Below are positions 1-13,600 of a stretch of 64,000 nt of DNA, in pieces. Positions within the stretch are counted from its first letter, which is position 1. Each line of letters starts with the position of its first letter. The DNA comes from Amoebidium appalachense (taxonomy: Eukaryota; Ichthyosporea). The translations under genes were made by a program, and so were the position numbers. The stretch is from assembly GCA_963693365.1 (NCBI GenBank), contig CAVNZM010000006.1, positions 3,410,001 through 3,474,000 of the forward strand. The letters run 5' to 3'. The notes under the pieces are model-generated. The model searched no databases and was not told where the DNA came from. It saw only the letters and a list, made by a program, of their open reading frames with translations.

Positions 1-122
1 TGCCAGCAACATGCCCCATGGCTAGACATGATCGCCGAATACAAAATATGTGGAATAGTGAAAGAAGACGAAGCTACCATGTGGGATAAAATTAAACAGA
101 CATACAGTAGCCCATGTAAAAT

Positions 123-890
123 TCATTGAAAATTTAAAATTTTAAGCAAACGGATTGCCGCCGCAGCAATAGCCTTGGAGCCAAACGACGCCAAGCTGCC
201 CGTCAGCAGGCCGAAATCAAACACGTGGTCACGATACTGTTTGCAACGGGGCGCTCGTGTCCCTTCACCGACGCAGGCGTGTAGTGCATGGCGGCATGGA
301 ACACATAGCCGTTGGAGAGGCCGAGAAGAATCATGAAGGTGACGGGCCACGCGTCGTTCATGAACACCTAGGGCATCTGAGAGTCCACGAAAGTTGCTGT
401 GGCCGCAACGTAGCATTTTCCGTTACACATGAGGAAGAGGGGGAGGAGGAGGGTGCGAAGGAAGGAAAAAGGTGCAACCCACGACCGGGGGCAAAGCATG
501 TGCGGGGCGATAATACGGCCCACAACATCGAAAAGGTTGAAGAACATGAAAACGTAGACGGGCACCCACGTGGATGTCACCGAAGAACCGGGAGGTGGAT
601 TGGGTGAGCGGGGCAACGGACATGGGCAGGACGGGGAAAAGCATGAGTGTCATGCAGAAATTGAACCACACAGCAAAGGATAGGTCGAGTGTCTGGCGAA
701 CGATATGCAGGTAGCGTGCCGTGCTCACTTCACCGGCGGCCTCGCCTTCCTCTTCCCATTTCTCTTGATCACGTGATATAGAGTCTACCTTGACGGACAC
801 TTGATAAGCGTGCCAGTAACGGAAAACCTCCGAGTTGATAAGCATTTGGTAGTTGATGAGGCAAGACAGAGCGGGTAGTTTCTGCGACAA
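123..890 (-). pseudogene. Equilibrative nucleoside transporter (SLC29/ENT family), decayed C-terminal half
   Basis: Read on the minus strand, three pieces in two frames line up with the C-terminal half of ENT transporters, membrane proteins that carry nucleosides. Seen: a helix around FNFCMTLMLFPVLP, then WVPVYVFMFFNLFDVVGR, then SFLRTLLLPLFLMCNG, then ILLGLSNGYVFHAAMHYTP, then a last helix GLLTGSLASFG. The order and the FNLFDxxGR and LSNGY signatures match the last five or so helices of the family. The frame changes near 575-600, an in-frame TAG follows DSQMP near 369-371, and the frame changes back near 200-215. No matching N-terminal half is visible upstream (above 1000), where the family normally has about six more helices. 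The stop plus two shifts suggest a pseudogene; consensus errors in the assembly are the alternative. The family call is by eye and fairly secure. Confidence 0.6.
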
Positions 891-1562
891 CCTCCATGAT
901 GTATACTGGATGGGAAAGGGTGTTTGTGTGTGTGTCTGATTCAGTTGCTGTTCCGCTTGCTGTTTTTGTCTGCATGGCTCCGTTCGAATTCTGAGCCATT
1001 GTACCCAGTATGCAATGTTTTATTAGTTAGCCGATCTGACAACGGACGGTTTGATTGGCGCCTGACGCCGCTGTCTGATTGGTGAAAAGTTTAAACAGGC
1101 ACCAAGACGAGTCGGATCGGAGGCACCGCCTCACTGGCCATGGCCAGTGGCCACCGCTGGGTCAATCTGGAACATGGGAGAGTTGGTGCTTCTAACATTT
1201 GGCTGCCTAAGCATATGTGCTGACCAAATAGAATCACTAATTAAAAAAAAAGCTTGCAAGTAACCATATGATAGCTATATATACAAACACGCCCTATGTT
1301 CTATTTTCTGGGAGCCCTCTCCAGGTCCAGATCTGCCTGCCCGCAGGTTGCATGCCCGCGGGCCCTCCTACCTGAGTCTCAGAGCAAATACGAACACCTA
1401 AAATGAAGAAAGCGGAATTGCAGATATTGAGCTTTTCTGAGTGAAAGCGGAACTCGTGGGAAGCAAATTAGTTTTTTCAGATGGGGAGGAGGGAGTGGCC
1501 ATGGATGCCCAGCTCTGTAGAGTCCAGACGCATCATACGCGACTCTGAGGGGTGCGCTTACG

Positions 1563-1580
1563 CCCAATCAGATATAAATA
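1563..1580 (+). promoter_or_regulatory. CCAAT box plus TATA box (promoter-like)
   Basis: CCAATCA at 1563-1569 is followed at once by TATAAATA at 1573-1580. The same TATAAATAG-type box precedes the secreted-protein gene at 8508. A frame of 105 codons begins at 1593 and another of 104 codons (MQSCALYLLLV start) at 1805, but neither is recognised. It could also be the promoter of an LTR or another repeat; no LTR ends were found around it. Confidence 0.35.
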
Positions 1581-2546
1581 GTACTCTACTGCGTGCGGCA
1601 CACATCTAGATCGGGATCTCGATCCACAATAAAAGATCCTCGGTATTTGTTTCCTGTTCAATCACGTTTTCAATTGCGTAAAACTTTTCATGGCCGAACT
1701 TCCCCCGAAGCTTCGACCATGCCCGCCACTCAGCGTTCAGGTTTGGAAACCACAATAAATAACATATTTGTGCCTCAGTCTGGCGTGCCGTCGACGTCCC
1801 AGCCGTGCAGTCGTGCGCACTCTATCTATTACTCGTGTGCACTGTTACCGAGTCAGTACGGGCACAAGGGTACTCTCAGGGAAACATGTATCACAGAACG
1901 AAACGTTTAACCGTCTGGTATGGGGAATCGAAGCCTTATTATTGCATACCATATGCATTGGAGCAACTGTGTGGGTTGCATGGCGAGAAAACTGAGTCTA
2001 GATCTCGCGATCGGGTTTATTGTTCGTGCCACCTGCGCACTACTAGTAGTCAGTACATATGTATCGATATCATCATACTGGGAGACGTAGGGAAGCCTAC
2101 TATATATGTATCTATTTAATTTGTTAGTGGAGGTATCTCGCTAATGATGGGGACGATGATCCATGATTGATGTCTGGTAGCAAGCCCTGCTATGCAAACT
2201 AGTAGACGCCTGCCTGCCGGCTATTCAATAATGGCATGCTAGGTGTGTACATGCGTCCGTCTGTGCGGCTATTGCCACGGCCGACGGCACCGGGCAATGA
2301 TATACATCAGTGCGCAGGCTGAAGAGCCAGGCACGAATCAATTTGAAGCTTAAGATTTTGGGCTGGGATTGTTGGTGGTTATAGTGGTGGTGGTGGGTGG
2401 GTGTTGGGGGGGGGGGGACAAGAGGGAGGGGGCGGTGGGGGGGTGGCGAGACTCGGACAAAGGGCCGAGATCTAGATACTGTAGGAAAGAGAGAGAGAGA
2501 GAGAGATCCGGATAGAGAGAGAGGCGGGGGGGAGGGGTTTAGAGAG

Positions 2547-2753
<207 letters not shown>

Positions 2754-3005
2754 CAACACCATAGATTGCTATATATTTTCAACTTGCAATTGGGCGACAT
2801 TTTGGACTGCTCAGTGCTTTCAGGGAATGTTGAACACGGTATGTAATTCGCCATTGGCTTAAAAGTTTCATCTTAATATATAAAATGAAATGCATTGACT
2901 AGATATGGGTCCGGTGCAGAAATCGTAGAGGCCAGCCTACCACCAGGAAACTGGCATACTCATGCGGAAAGTTGTTGAAGTACAACGGGGGGAAGAAGGG
3001 GGAGG

Positions 3006-3058
<53 letters not shown>

Positions 3059-3642
3059 ACCTCCACCCGCCCATCCCACCAGCACCTCCAGAGTCATGAA
3101 GTCTCCCCCCGTCCGGGCTCGATAATCTCAACCACGTTTCCTCTCATCTTCATACAAGCACTATGAGAATCGATAATAACACTACATAGATGATCCCCCT
3201 TGTACCGGTCCCCCCCCCCCCCCCCCCTCCCCTGTCCCAGGAATTTTTTGCACTGAGGGTTGATGTAGATTTTTCAATGGGGGTTTCACTGGGTGTTTCG
3301 TTCAGCCATGGCAGGAGCTAGCGCTTTGAGTGCTCCGGAGGCAACCAAAACAACGGCAACACATACCTTTGCTCTCTGATCAATTATGATTCCCCCCCCC
3401 CCCCCTACCACCACCACCTCTTTGTACCCCTGTTTCTCCCTCTATATCCCTAGTACGTCCCTCCCTCTCTCCCTCCATCCGGGACCCCCCCCCCCCCCCC
3501 CTTCTCTGGGAGTTCTTGCCTTAAAGTTTCCTATTACGTTGGCATTCTTTTACCCTCCTATCTCTCTTTCCACCCCACGTGCACCCCTTTACTGTTTGGG
3601 CGGGTGAGCGGGCAGGCGGGCAGGCCGTGGCGAGCCCCCGGT

Positions 3643-3696
<54 letters not shown>

Positions 3697-4407
3697 GGGG
3701 GGGGGAGGGGGGATGCTTCCCCCAAACGCTCCCCTCTTCCCTCTGCCCCTGCTTCTTCCTCGTGAAAGATTTTCTCCGCCAACTACCTCCCCCCCCCCCC
3801 CCCCACCCCCCCCCCCACCCCCCTTCCCGCCAAAGGGGTTTAAACCCGGGTTGATCCTCCGTTGTTTTACGGACTCACAGCCTGCCCAAGTACACATTTT
3901 ATTTTGCGGTACCTAAGTTCAGGTGGGCCTGGTCCGAACATGATTTTAAAATCAAGCGGGTGCTGACACTTTAATCGCGTATTGACACTACAACAAGCGC
4001 CAAATCTAGATCTTGTTCCCTCACTTCATTCGCCAGAGCCGCACCCACTCATACCAACTCCAATAAAAAAAAAGGGAATAAAGGGGAAAAAAGGTAAAGA
4101 AAAAAATATCGTACCAGGGGGCCCAAGAGAATGAAACATTTTCCATTGAGTACAAATTTCCTTCAGCCACCGCAACCGTTGGTAGGATTTATGCAGAAAC
4201 GGGATTTTAAAAGAAAAAAAAAGAAGAAGAAAAAAAAGCCGAGACCTTTTTAATACTCACACAGCGAAAGCCTAATATTAATGTGTTCGAAAAGCAAATA
4301 ACAGCCTCATACTGGATACTAAACATTCGATCCTAGCAAAAAACAATGCTGAAAAAAAAGCACGGGAAAACAATTCTGTAAACCCCTTTGAACTGAGTTC
4401 TCTCTCT

Positions 4408-4622
4408 CTATTCCTCATCGCCACCCCCACTGGAACAGCAGGCGCCAGAGACGGGGTGTGCAGAAAGGCACAGATGGATGCAGGGGACGCCAGGGATGGA
4501 TGTACACAGCCTCAGCACCAAGATGCATGAGGAGCTGACCACAGCTATGATGTGTACCAGGAAGTTAACGATCGCTAGGTCTAGATGTGTGTAGGGAGCG
4601 TACATGCATCTGGGCCCATAAC
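4408..4622 (-). CDS. Possible terminal exon of an unidentified membrane protein
   Basis: On the minus strand a T-rich tract ends in TTTTTCAG at 4623-4630, a good 3' splice site. It opens a frame of about 70 codons that ends in TAG at 4408-4410. The peptide holds one strongly hydrophobic stretch (LAIVNFLVHIIAVVSSSCIL) followed by a Cys-rich tail ending GGGDEE. No family is recognised. Upstream exons were not established; a frame at 4823-5047 has another hydrophobic segment (YSFFVTVFLCLAVIYC) but no clear junction. It may instead be chance. Confidence 0.25.
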
Positions 4623-5121
4623 CTGAAAAATTAAATAAGTATTCTGACTATGTCGGGGAAGCAGAGACACAGTGGTGCAGTGTAAAAACACCACAGACAC
4701 ACAGACAAACACACAGACGGAACCGATCGGAGAAGTGTACAGAACAGACATCAATGTTTAGACACAACTGAACTGAATTTATTTTGAGATGTGCTTATAT
4801 AACTGCAATCACTAAGTCAAACCTATGTATGATTTCCGACCAGTCGGAAATCAGAATAGATATCGGATAGACCAATCATAATGGACTGATCACTACAGCA
4901 ATAGATCCAACACTCGCAATAGATCACGGCAAGGCATAAGAACACAGTCACGAAGAAACTGTAAACCTTGACACTAATTTCTAACCTATTATTAAGGTTA
5001 ACGGACACGAAAACATATTTGAGATCGATTAACAATTTTACAAACAAGGAGAGTGACTTTTACATTAATGCTATGAACTGAATCATAAACACAAACTGAA
5101 AGATCTTACACATGTACAAAC

Positions 5122-5271
5122 TACGTACTTCAACACAAGGACTACATCACCAGTGGGGACGTCACTGTCACCTACATCGACACCAAGAAGAACCTGGCCG
5201 ACATCTTCACCAAGCCTCTGGCTGGTCCGGCCCACGACACACACCGTGCCAACCTCAGTCTCCGTGACTGA
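5122..5271 (+). pseudogene. pol: copia pol fragment: RNase H C-terminus
   Basis: The frame ends with TSGDVTVTYIDTKKNLADIFTKPL, carrying the copia-type signature (xxNLADIFTKPL) found at the C-terminus of the RNase H domain of Ty1/copia polyproteins. A natural TGA follows at 5269-5271. Upstream, the usual H-x-D/E-x-R-x-HFIR segment is only partly recognisable (NYVLQHKDY), and before that the match stops. This is a 5'-truncated remnant of about 50 codons, not a working enzyme. RNase H normally removes the RNA strand during reverse transcription. The family call is secure; the left boundary is approximate. Confidence 0.8.
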
Positions 5272-5538
5272 CCCGTGCACTGGTGTTCATCATCGAGTGG
5301 TTTCTGAGTAGGTTGGGGCCCTGGACAGCAGTTGACACACCTACGGTGCTCAAGATGCCTCCCAACGAAAGTCTACTACTCCTCATCGTTTCTCTTCATC
5401 AGTGGGGACTCCGTCTTACATCGTCATGTGTGTGCATCTTCAGTGGGGATTATTCTCCACCATCCGTCGTTTATTTATATTCATATCCCACCATATATAT
5501 TGGTTTTCTTCTATATTCGACTTTATATATATGTCGAA

Positions 5539-5710
5539 CTGGGATGGCGACCCAGTATAAATAATTATCTATAGCCTTGCGAGCTGGTTGACTGCCAGTC
5601 TAAACCTAGTCCACGGGATGCACCTTCCCCGTGTCTTAACTGGTTGACAACCAGTCTATAAATCAGTCCACAAGATGTTCATGCCTTGTGTTTACCTGGG
5701 TGGTCCCCAG
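5539..5710 (+). repeat. Array of four hairpin units, period 56 bp, in the copia 3' UTR
   Basis: Units start at 5539, 5584, 5640 and 5696, the last three exactly 56 bp apart. Each opens with a short hairpin, CTGG(G)...(C)CCAG, followed within a few bases by TATAAA, TCTAAA or TCTATAAA. Units 2 and 3 carry a second hairpin: CACGGG with CCCGTG (5612-5617/5628-5633) and CACAAG with CTTGTG (5669-5674/5685-5690), each around a 10-base loop. The paired changes keep the second stem intact between units. Confidence 0.75.
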
Positions 5711-5989
5711 TATAAAACATTAGCCACCAACACGTCACACATACACTAGTGTTTCCTCTATATATATATATATCGACGATAACCACCATGATTTATTGTT
5801 CCGAGTCTTCAGAGGCAACCGTCGTTGTGTGCCTCTTCAGTTTTGATTCTCTCCTTCCCACCTCAAGGATCTTCGGTTTGCATCCTCGAGTGGGGAAACT
5901 TGAGTGTGACGGCCCCTCCTGTGTTTGGACCTCATCTACCGTCACATCAACAGACACGAGAACACAAACTTCAACCCCTTGAGTGGGGA

Positions 5990-6086
5990 TGTTGGAATAC
6001 GTCACCATGTATGACAGCAAGAGCCTTGAAGTATGTATGTGTCTTAGCTTGTTTGTACTCGTGTCTGCTTTCCTTCTTTGTGCTCT

Positions 6087-6137
<51 letters not shown>

Positions 6138-6894
6138 CCCCCCCCCCCTCCCCCCCCCCCCCCCCGGTATCTCTCTCTCCCTTGTTTCTGTGAGCACAGG
6201 TATCTGTAGATCTGTGCACACCTGGCTCTCTTGCCTGATAAGAACTTATTGTATTTTATTTCTGTTTGCTCTCCTCTGTTTATCTGAGAGGTAGCGTGAT
6301 TGGCTAGCTACATTCGTTGTCTTTCCTTTATTTCAAAATGGCTTAGTTTTGTTCTCAAAAGGATGGCTCGCCAATAGTCGCGAGCGAGTACATCTGTAGA
6401 TCGTGTTGTGCATTCCTGTCTATTAATATATGTGTGTTGTGATTGGACAATAGATATATATGGAATTCGGTTTATTGCAAAGTGTCTTCACTTTGAGAGT
6501 GTCGACTATTAGGAAATATATGTATTTAAATAAGTTTCTTTATAGAGACGAACATAAATATATATGTGAGGTAATAGTGACTAGATGTATAATTACTTAA
6601 TTTATTTAAGTAAGAGTTTCTAAACTTTAGTTTAATCGGAAGTTGGAATGCGTATGCTCTGTCGGAATGTGTTTTTCTATCTTCTGATAGAACCGATTGG
6701 TTCTCCCTCTTTAGTTGTGATAAGATGATAAGTCGCAAGTACAAAAGGAACCGAGAGCACAATAAAGAATCAGTTGTTGTTTGAATCTTTCAATGTCTCG
6801 TGAACAACTCCGATTGCCCTCTCATTAATGTGTTAGTCGTGTTGTACATGACACCTCTGTGCACTCTGCTCCCTTAGACCCGTACAAAACAACA
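5990..6894 (+). mobile_element. LTR (3' or solo) of the copia element, about 905 bp
   Basis: It starts TGTTGGAATAC right after the polypurine tract and ends AAAACAACA, giving the inverted ends TGTTG...CAACA expected of LTRs. An AATAAA polyadenylation signal lies near 6762. Inside are a CT tract and a poly-C tract at 6088-6165. GA repeats follow the right end directly, which looks like the host target. The boundaries rest on end sequence and polypurine-tract placement; no second LTR is present for comparison. Confidence 0.6.
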
Positions 6895-8490
<1,596 letters not shown>

Positions 8491-8494
8491 CTCC

Positions 8495-8537
8495 AGGCCT
8501 CCTAGGTTATAAATAGCGTACGATATTTAGGAGGCCT
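8495..8537 (+). promoter_or_regulatory. TATA box framed by a 10-bp inverted repeat (promoter of the secreted-protein gene)
   Basis: TATAAATAG at 8508-8516 lies 123 bp before the ATG at 8639. It is framed by a perfect inverted repeat, AGGCCTCCTA at 8495-8504 and TAGGAGGCCT at 8528-8537. The TATA box would fall in the 23-base loop if the DNA were extruded. The distance to the ATG fits transcription start near 8540 and a short A-rich 5' UTR. Confidence 0.6.
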
Positions 8538-8638
8538 TGCTCAGACTACATAAGGAAAAAAACCAGCCATCATTTGGAGCACAAAAACGAAACGAAACTA
8601 AAAAGCTAACTACAAAGGAGAAAGGAGCACAAGTCAAA

Positions 8639-9694
8639 ATGCCGAGTGTGTGGGAATATGTTCTGCCTGCGCTTCTTATGGCAACGGCATCTCTGAATCT
8701 TGGGGTGGAGGCCATGGGAGACCCTCCTAGCAGGTGCACCTACCGTTATGCAAACATCCACCTCAAGGTACGATTTGCAATGGGCCACTAGGGAAATATG
8801 TTTGCAAGCTGGGCCAGCTTTAGAAACAAGTGCTTGTATAATGCTTGTCTGTCTACCTCTTTCTGTCGTGTGGTTGTGTGTGCATGTTCTCTCCTGGATT
8901 CTTTGGTCATTTCTGAGTTGAATCGGTTGTACCCTTGTGTCTGAGTGCCTCGTGTGTTGCATTCTAAAACGCATTTTTAGATACACAGTGGAAGGACATC
9001 CTTCGTATAAGCGCCAATAACTCTCGCACGAGCATTCTTGGCAAGGTCATGAATAGGCAGTTCGCAATAAATCTGTATAGCTGTGTTGGGGATTTTACTG
9101 CTGTAAGCATTTTGCACCTTCACTCATCGGTCTCTTTTCCCGTTGCAGAGCGTCAAGTTTACTGTCAGAGATGACAAAAACAAAACCATCGGTTCTACCC
9201 GCTTGTATGCAGGCGATGCCACGGGTGTTAAGGCTCTTGTTTTCGCTCCCCTGAACGGCACTGTCACGGCCAGCTGGAAGTTTCACTCTGTTCTCCTCCC
9301 CAAGTCCAAAGCAGTTACCATGCCAGGTGCCATCGGGGTAAAAGGGGATTCGGTCGGTTGGCTTCACTACGTTACACCCCCCTGCCCAGGAACTTCCTAC
9401 TCAAACGGTGTGTGTGTGACACTCAAACAAGGGTTGAACTGGCACTTCACCTACCGTAACCACAGATGTGATAATCCCGAAAAAGGTTTGAGCATTGTCT
9501 ACACGGTGGATACTATGGGGCCAGTGGCGAAGGGGAAGGGTGTTGTCCCTGGGGGGCAATGGCCAAGCACAGGATTTGCTTTCCAGATCGACTGGTATGA
9601 TCCCAAGGAGTTCCCCAAGACATGCGGCGACCCTGAGAAACACGGCAAGGCTAGCCCCAAAACGTGCGCTATTAAGCACAAGGTGCAGGAGTGA
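8639..9694 (+). CDS. Secreted cysteine-containing protein, family unknown (two exons)
   Basis: Exons 8639-8767 and 9149-9694. The intron (8768-9148) begins GTACGA, ends TTGCAG and falls between codons. The product is 224 residues. Residues 1-25 look like a signal peptide: a hydrophobic stretch VLPALLMATASLNLGVEA ending in a plausible cleavage site, so export from the cell or entry to the secretory route is inferred. The mature part has six cysteines (C33, then in PPC, GVC, RC and two KTC), an even number that fits three disulfides. One N-glycosylation sequon (NGT) lies in LNGTVTA. Composition is rich in Gly, Lys and Pro near the end. No family was recognised. The ATG is supported by the TATA box 123 bp upstream and the signal peptide. 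This is the cleanest small gene here; function unknown. Confidence 0.8.
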
Positions 9695-10100
9695 TGTCTG
9701 AAAATGGAGGAGCTGTAAAACTGGCAAGTCGAAGTGTAGCTGTAAGTAGACTTGCAACGAAGAGGTTGTGATCATAATAATATCTCTATTCACTTTCCTA
9801 GCTATAGGCAAGTTTCTGTGTTAACAGATTTTTTTTAAAAGTATGTAGTCCTTGCGCGCTGCTGTGCCCTGAACCGAGCCCGGTTGTGGAAGGGTTGCTG
9901 TAAATGGGCTGGAGAGCAATCGATTACAAATTTGAATTTGTGCACTTTTCTTGCTGAGGTCGACAAGCTTCTGTGTTTGTAGATGTGAAAAAGAATGTTT
10001 TGCCCATGGATATTTCCTGTGCTCGGAAATCGAAAAATGTACATAAATGTATTGTAATATAGTTCTTACTGTCATCAGCAGTCCTTTCTCAAGATAACCC

Positions 10101-10146
<46 letters not shown>

Positions 10147-10528
10147 CCTTCCCCCCACCCACCCCCTCCCCGGAACAAAAAACAATCACCACCACCACCT
10201 CCATCCCTCCCTATCTGCAAAAAGTTCTTTTCATCCTGTCACACCGTGAATAAGGCACAACCACATATGATGTTCGACACTTCACGTTAGCACCACATAC
10301 ATCAAAACCTCTGTTACACATAGCAGCGTTGCTGCACAAAAACGGTTTTTTTGCAGTTTCTATCATATGCGCATGTGCAAGCCCGCACACACTGCGGCAC
10401 ACAAGCGACACACACCAACCACACACGGGCGTGAACAGAGGCCCGACCTAGGGACGTCGACTCTTGCCGATACTAAAAAGATAAATACGAATTCGAACTC
10501 TTTGGGCTAATGTAGAGTGGTTGCAATT

Positions 10529-10619
<91 letters not shown>

Positions 10620-11063
10620 GGTGCCAGTAGTGGGGGGGGGGGGGGGGGGGGGGGGGGCAAAAAATATTGTATGTATTCTTATGATATTGGGTATGTTGTG
10701 TGCATGTCAGTGACGCAGTTTTCACAGCCATTGCGTATGTGAGGTTGTGTGTACTAGTGTGCTGTATGTACACATGCGCGCACTTCAGTTGTTTTCTTTT
10801 CTTTTCGAAGTTCCTTTCTTTTTTCTTTCAAAGGTGACGGTGGCTGGGGTGGGGGATGAGAAGGGGTGTGTGTGTGTGTGTTGGGGGGGGGGAGGGAGGG
10901 GGGGGGGGGGGGGGGGGGAAAAGGAGTGAGGTGAGGGGAGGGGGGAGGGGGGGGGGGGGGGGGAGGGGGGGAGGGGGGCGCACATTAACTGAAATTTTGT
11001 TAGTTTGGCACACAGTATTTGCACTGGAGAAGGCTGGGCTGTCCGCACAAGCGTTGGGGGGTA

Positions 11064-11120
<57 letters not shown>

Positions 11121-12646
11121 GCTGTTGCTGCTTGTACAGGGTGGAATTGAACGTTAGCATACTGTAGAAATGTTTTGTTCGTCCCCTCGGCTTGCAGCGA
11201 GTTGTGCCTCGCCTTACATAACGTACTTTCCTTTTTTTCTATTATTTTTATCCCGTTTTTTTTTGTTCCCGAGGGGCCCCTTGGGGCGCCCTCATGGAAA
11301 CTACCGTCTCTCACTAAGCATCGACTGTACTCTAGGCCTAGCTAGGGTGCTAATGGTGCATTCAGCTATACTAACACACCTTCACCAATATTCGAATATT
11401 AATCCATACTACTAGCACACGTAGCCCAGGGATTTTGCCTCAGCCTCGCAAGTTAGGAAGTTACACACATGTACAGTACTGATTTGGGAACTTCATTGGT
11501 ACAGGAGTGCGTGGCTATGTCGATTGTATGTGTGCAGCGACAAAAGCAGCCCACACCAAGACCTACAAACACAGTCGTCATAACTAATTAGAAGCCTTGA
11601 TTAGTCTTTTTATATCCGGTAAATTGGTGGGGAAACGGGTCCGAAAAGGGGGTCCGGAGCTACGAAGAAAAATGATGCACATGCAAAAAGGCAAGTATGA
11701 TACCCGCCCAAACAGGAAGGCTATTCGTCATAGCTATGGACCCTTTTTTTTGGGGGGGGGGGGGGGGAGGGAGGGGAGAGGGGGAGAGGGGGGAGGAGGA
11801 GAGAGGGGGGGGGGAGGGGGGGGGGGAAGGAGGTGAGGCAAATGGCCTGCAGGTAGGAAACTAAAATAAACTATGTATGGGTGAGGTGGCCCATCATACG
11901 CCAATGGAGTCCCCCCCCCCCCCCCCCCCCCTGCTCCCCGCGCTTCATCTCTTGTTGAAGAGAGAAGGGGTGGTTATGTCAAGTTTTTTAATTATTATTT
12001 TTAGGGATGGGGGAGGGGGGGGGGGGGGGGGGGGGGGGAGGAGCAGGAGGTGTAGCTTCAAATTATGTATACGGAACACTAGCCTTCCACATGGCCAAAC
12101 CCCTCCCCAAACCTTCCTCGAATATCCCCATCTTAAATCTTAGATAGGAAAAATGAGTAAAGGCCTAAAGCCCGCCTTTCCAAACACCCGAGCCTTCGCC
12201 AACAAAAGAAAGAGCATATATGTCACTCGGAGAACAGTTCGTTATTATGCAACGAACGTTATCGAGTGATACCAGTGGCTCTTTATAGTTGGTGATGATG
12301 GTGCAGATGGGATTAGGTCGGGGAAGTGGAAGAGAGGGATGGAGGGCAGAAAGGGGGAAGAAGGAGGGGAAGAGGGGGGGAGGGGAGGGGAGTGGAGGAG
12401 AAGGAAAAGAGAGAGAAAGAGACAGAGACAGAGAGAGAGACACACACACACAGAGAGAGAGTCGGGGAGAGAGAGAGAGAGGGGGGGGGGGGGGGGGGGG
12501 AGGTGGAGGGAGGGAGGCCGGGAGGGAGGGAAGGAGGGAGGGAGGGAGGGAGTCCGAGGGAGGGAGGCTGGGAGGGAGGGAGGGAGGCTGGGAGGGAGGG
12601 TGCGTGGGTGGGTGGGGGGACAGAGAGAGAGAGATCTAGAGATCTC

Positions 12647-12736
<90 letters not shown>

Positions 12737-12760
12737 CAGGAGAGAGAGAGAGGGAGAGAA

Positions 12761-12810
<50 letters not shown>

Positions 12811-12857
12811 AGAGAGAGAGGGGGGGGGGGGAGGGACGGAGGGACGGAGGGACGGAG

Positions 12858-12888
<31 letters not shown>

Positions 12889-12936
12889 ACGAGCGAGAGA
12901 GGGAGAGAGAGAGAGGGAGTGAGAGAGAAAGAGCGA

Positions 12937-12997
<61 letters not shown>

Positions 12998-13268
12998 ACG
13001 AGAGAGAGGGAGGGAGAGATCTGAGAGAGAAAGTGAGGCCCTGGGAGAGATAGTATTACTTAGATCAAGTACGTATACATATGATTACTGGATATAGAGA
13101 AAGTGCCAATACCACAATTCTTCAAGTTGATGTCCAATATATATAGACTAATATCATGCGTCCGTTTTTTGGATTTTCTCTCCCCATGGGTGGTGGTGGG
13201 TCCCCCCCTCCAGGAAACTCGGTGATGATAGGCACGGGGGGAACCCTTCGTTCGGGGTGGTGGTGGGT

Positions 13269-13315
<47 letters not shown>

Positions 13316-13478
13316 CCCTCCCACCCTCTCCCCCCTCCATCAGCCGCCCCCCCCCCCCTCCCCCCCCCTCCCGGGGGGACCCACATTCACTACTACATCT
13401 AACTCTCCGCGGTTGAACATCAAAAAGGCCTACTAATATTGTAGCCTAATATTGTAGCCTGAATCAGATATTCGAATT

Positions 13479-13511
<33 letters not shown>

Positions 13512-13600
13512 ATCAATTTCCGAGGCTGTCGCGTGTGTACAGCCCTGCACATGTGCACACTGCATTATTACATTGTGGTGGTTGGCACCTTCTGACTGAG
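9695..13600. other. No gene seen: simple repeats
   Basis: After the secreted-protein stop the DNA holds poly-C (about 10098-10143), (GT)n (about 10530-10618), poly-G (about 10631-10657 and 11068-11119), a long GA/GGGA-rich block (about 12300-13040) and poly-C (about 13270-13313 and 13479-13509). Open frames in this stretch are repeat translations. Confidence 0.65.

Larger units (their letters stand above)
5116..6894 (+). mobile_element. 3' end of a Ty1/copia LTR retrotransposon
   Basis: Three parts in the right order on the plus strand: a pol (RNase H) C-terminus ending at 5271, an unusually long 3' untranslated stretch (5272-5989) with a hairpin repeat array, and a polypurine tract (GAGTGGGGA, 5981-5989) directly followed by an LTR-like segment from 5990 to 6894. 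The 5' part of the element (gag, protease, integrase, most of reverse transcriptase, 5' LTR) is missing; the sequence before about 5116 shows no pol match. It is therefore a truncated copy. Because the 5' LTR is absent, no target-site duplication can be tested. Confidence 0.75.

Noticed and set aside
5539-5710. CRISPR array or tRNA-like genes in the 56-bp hairpin repeats
   Set aside because: Units are diverged along their whole length with no constant repeat and variable spacer, there are no cas genes, and no cloverleaf or anticodon arm fits.
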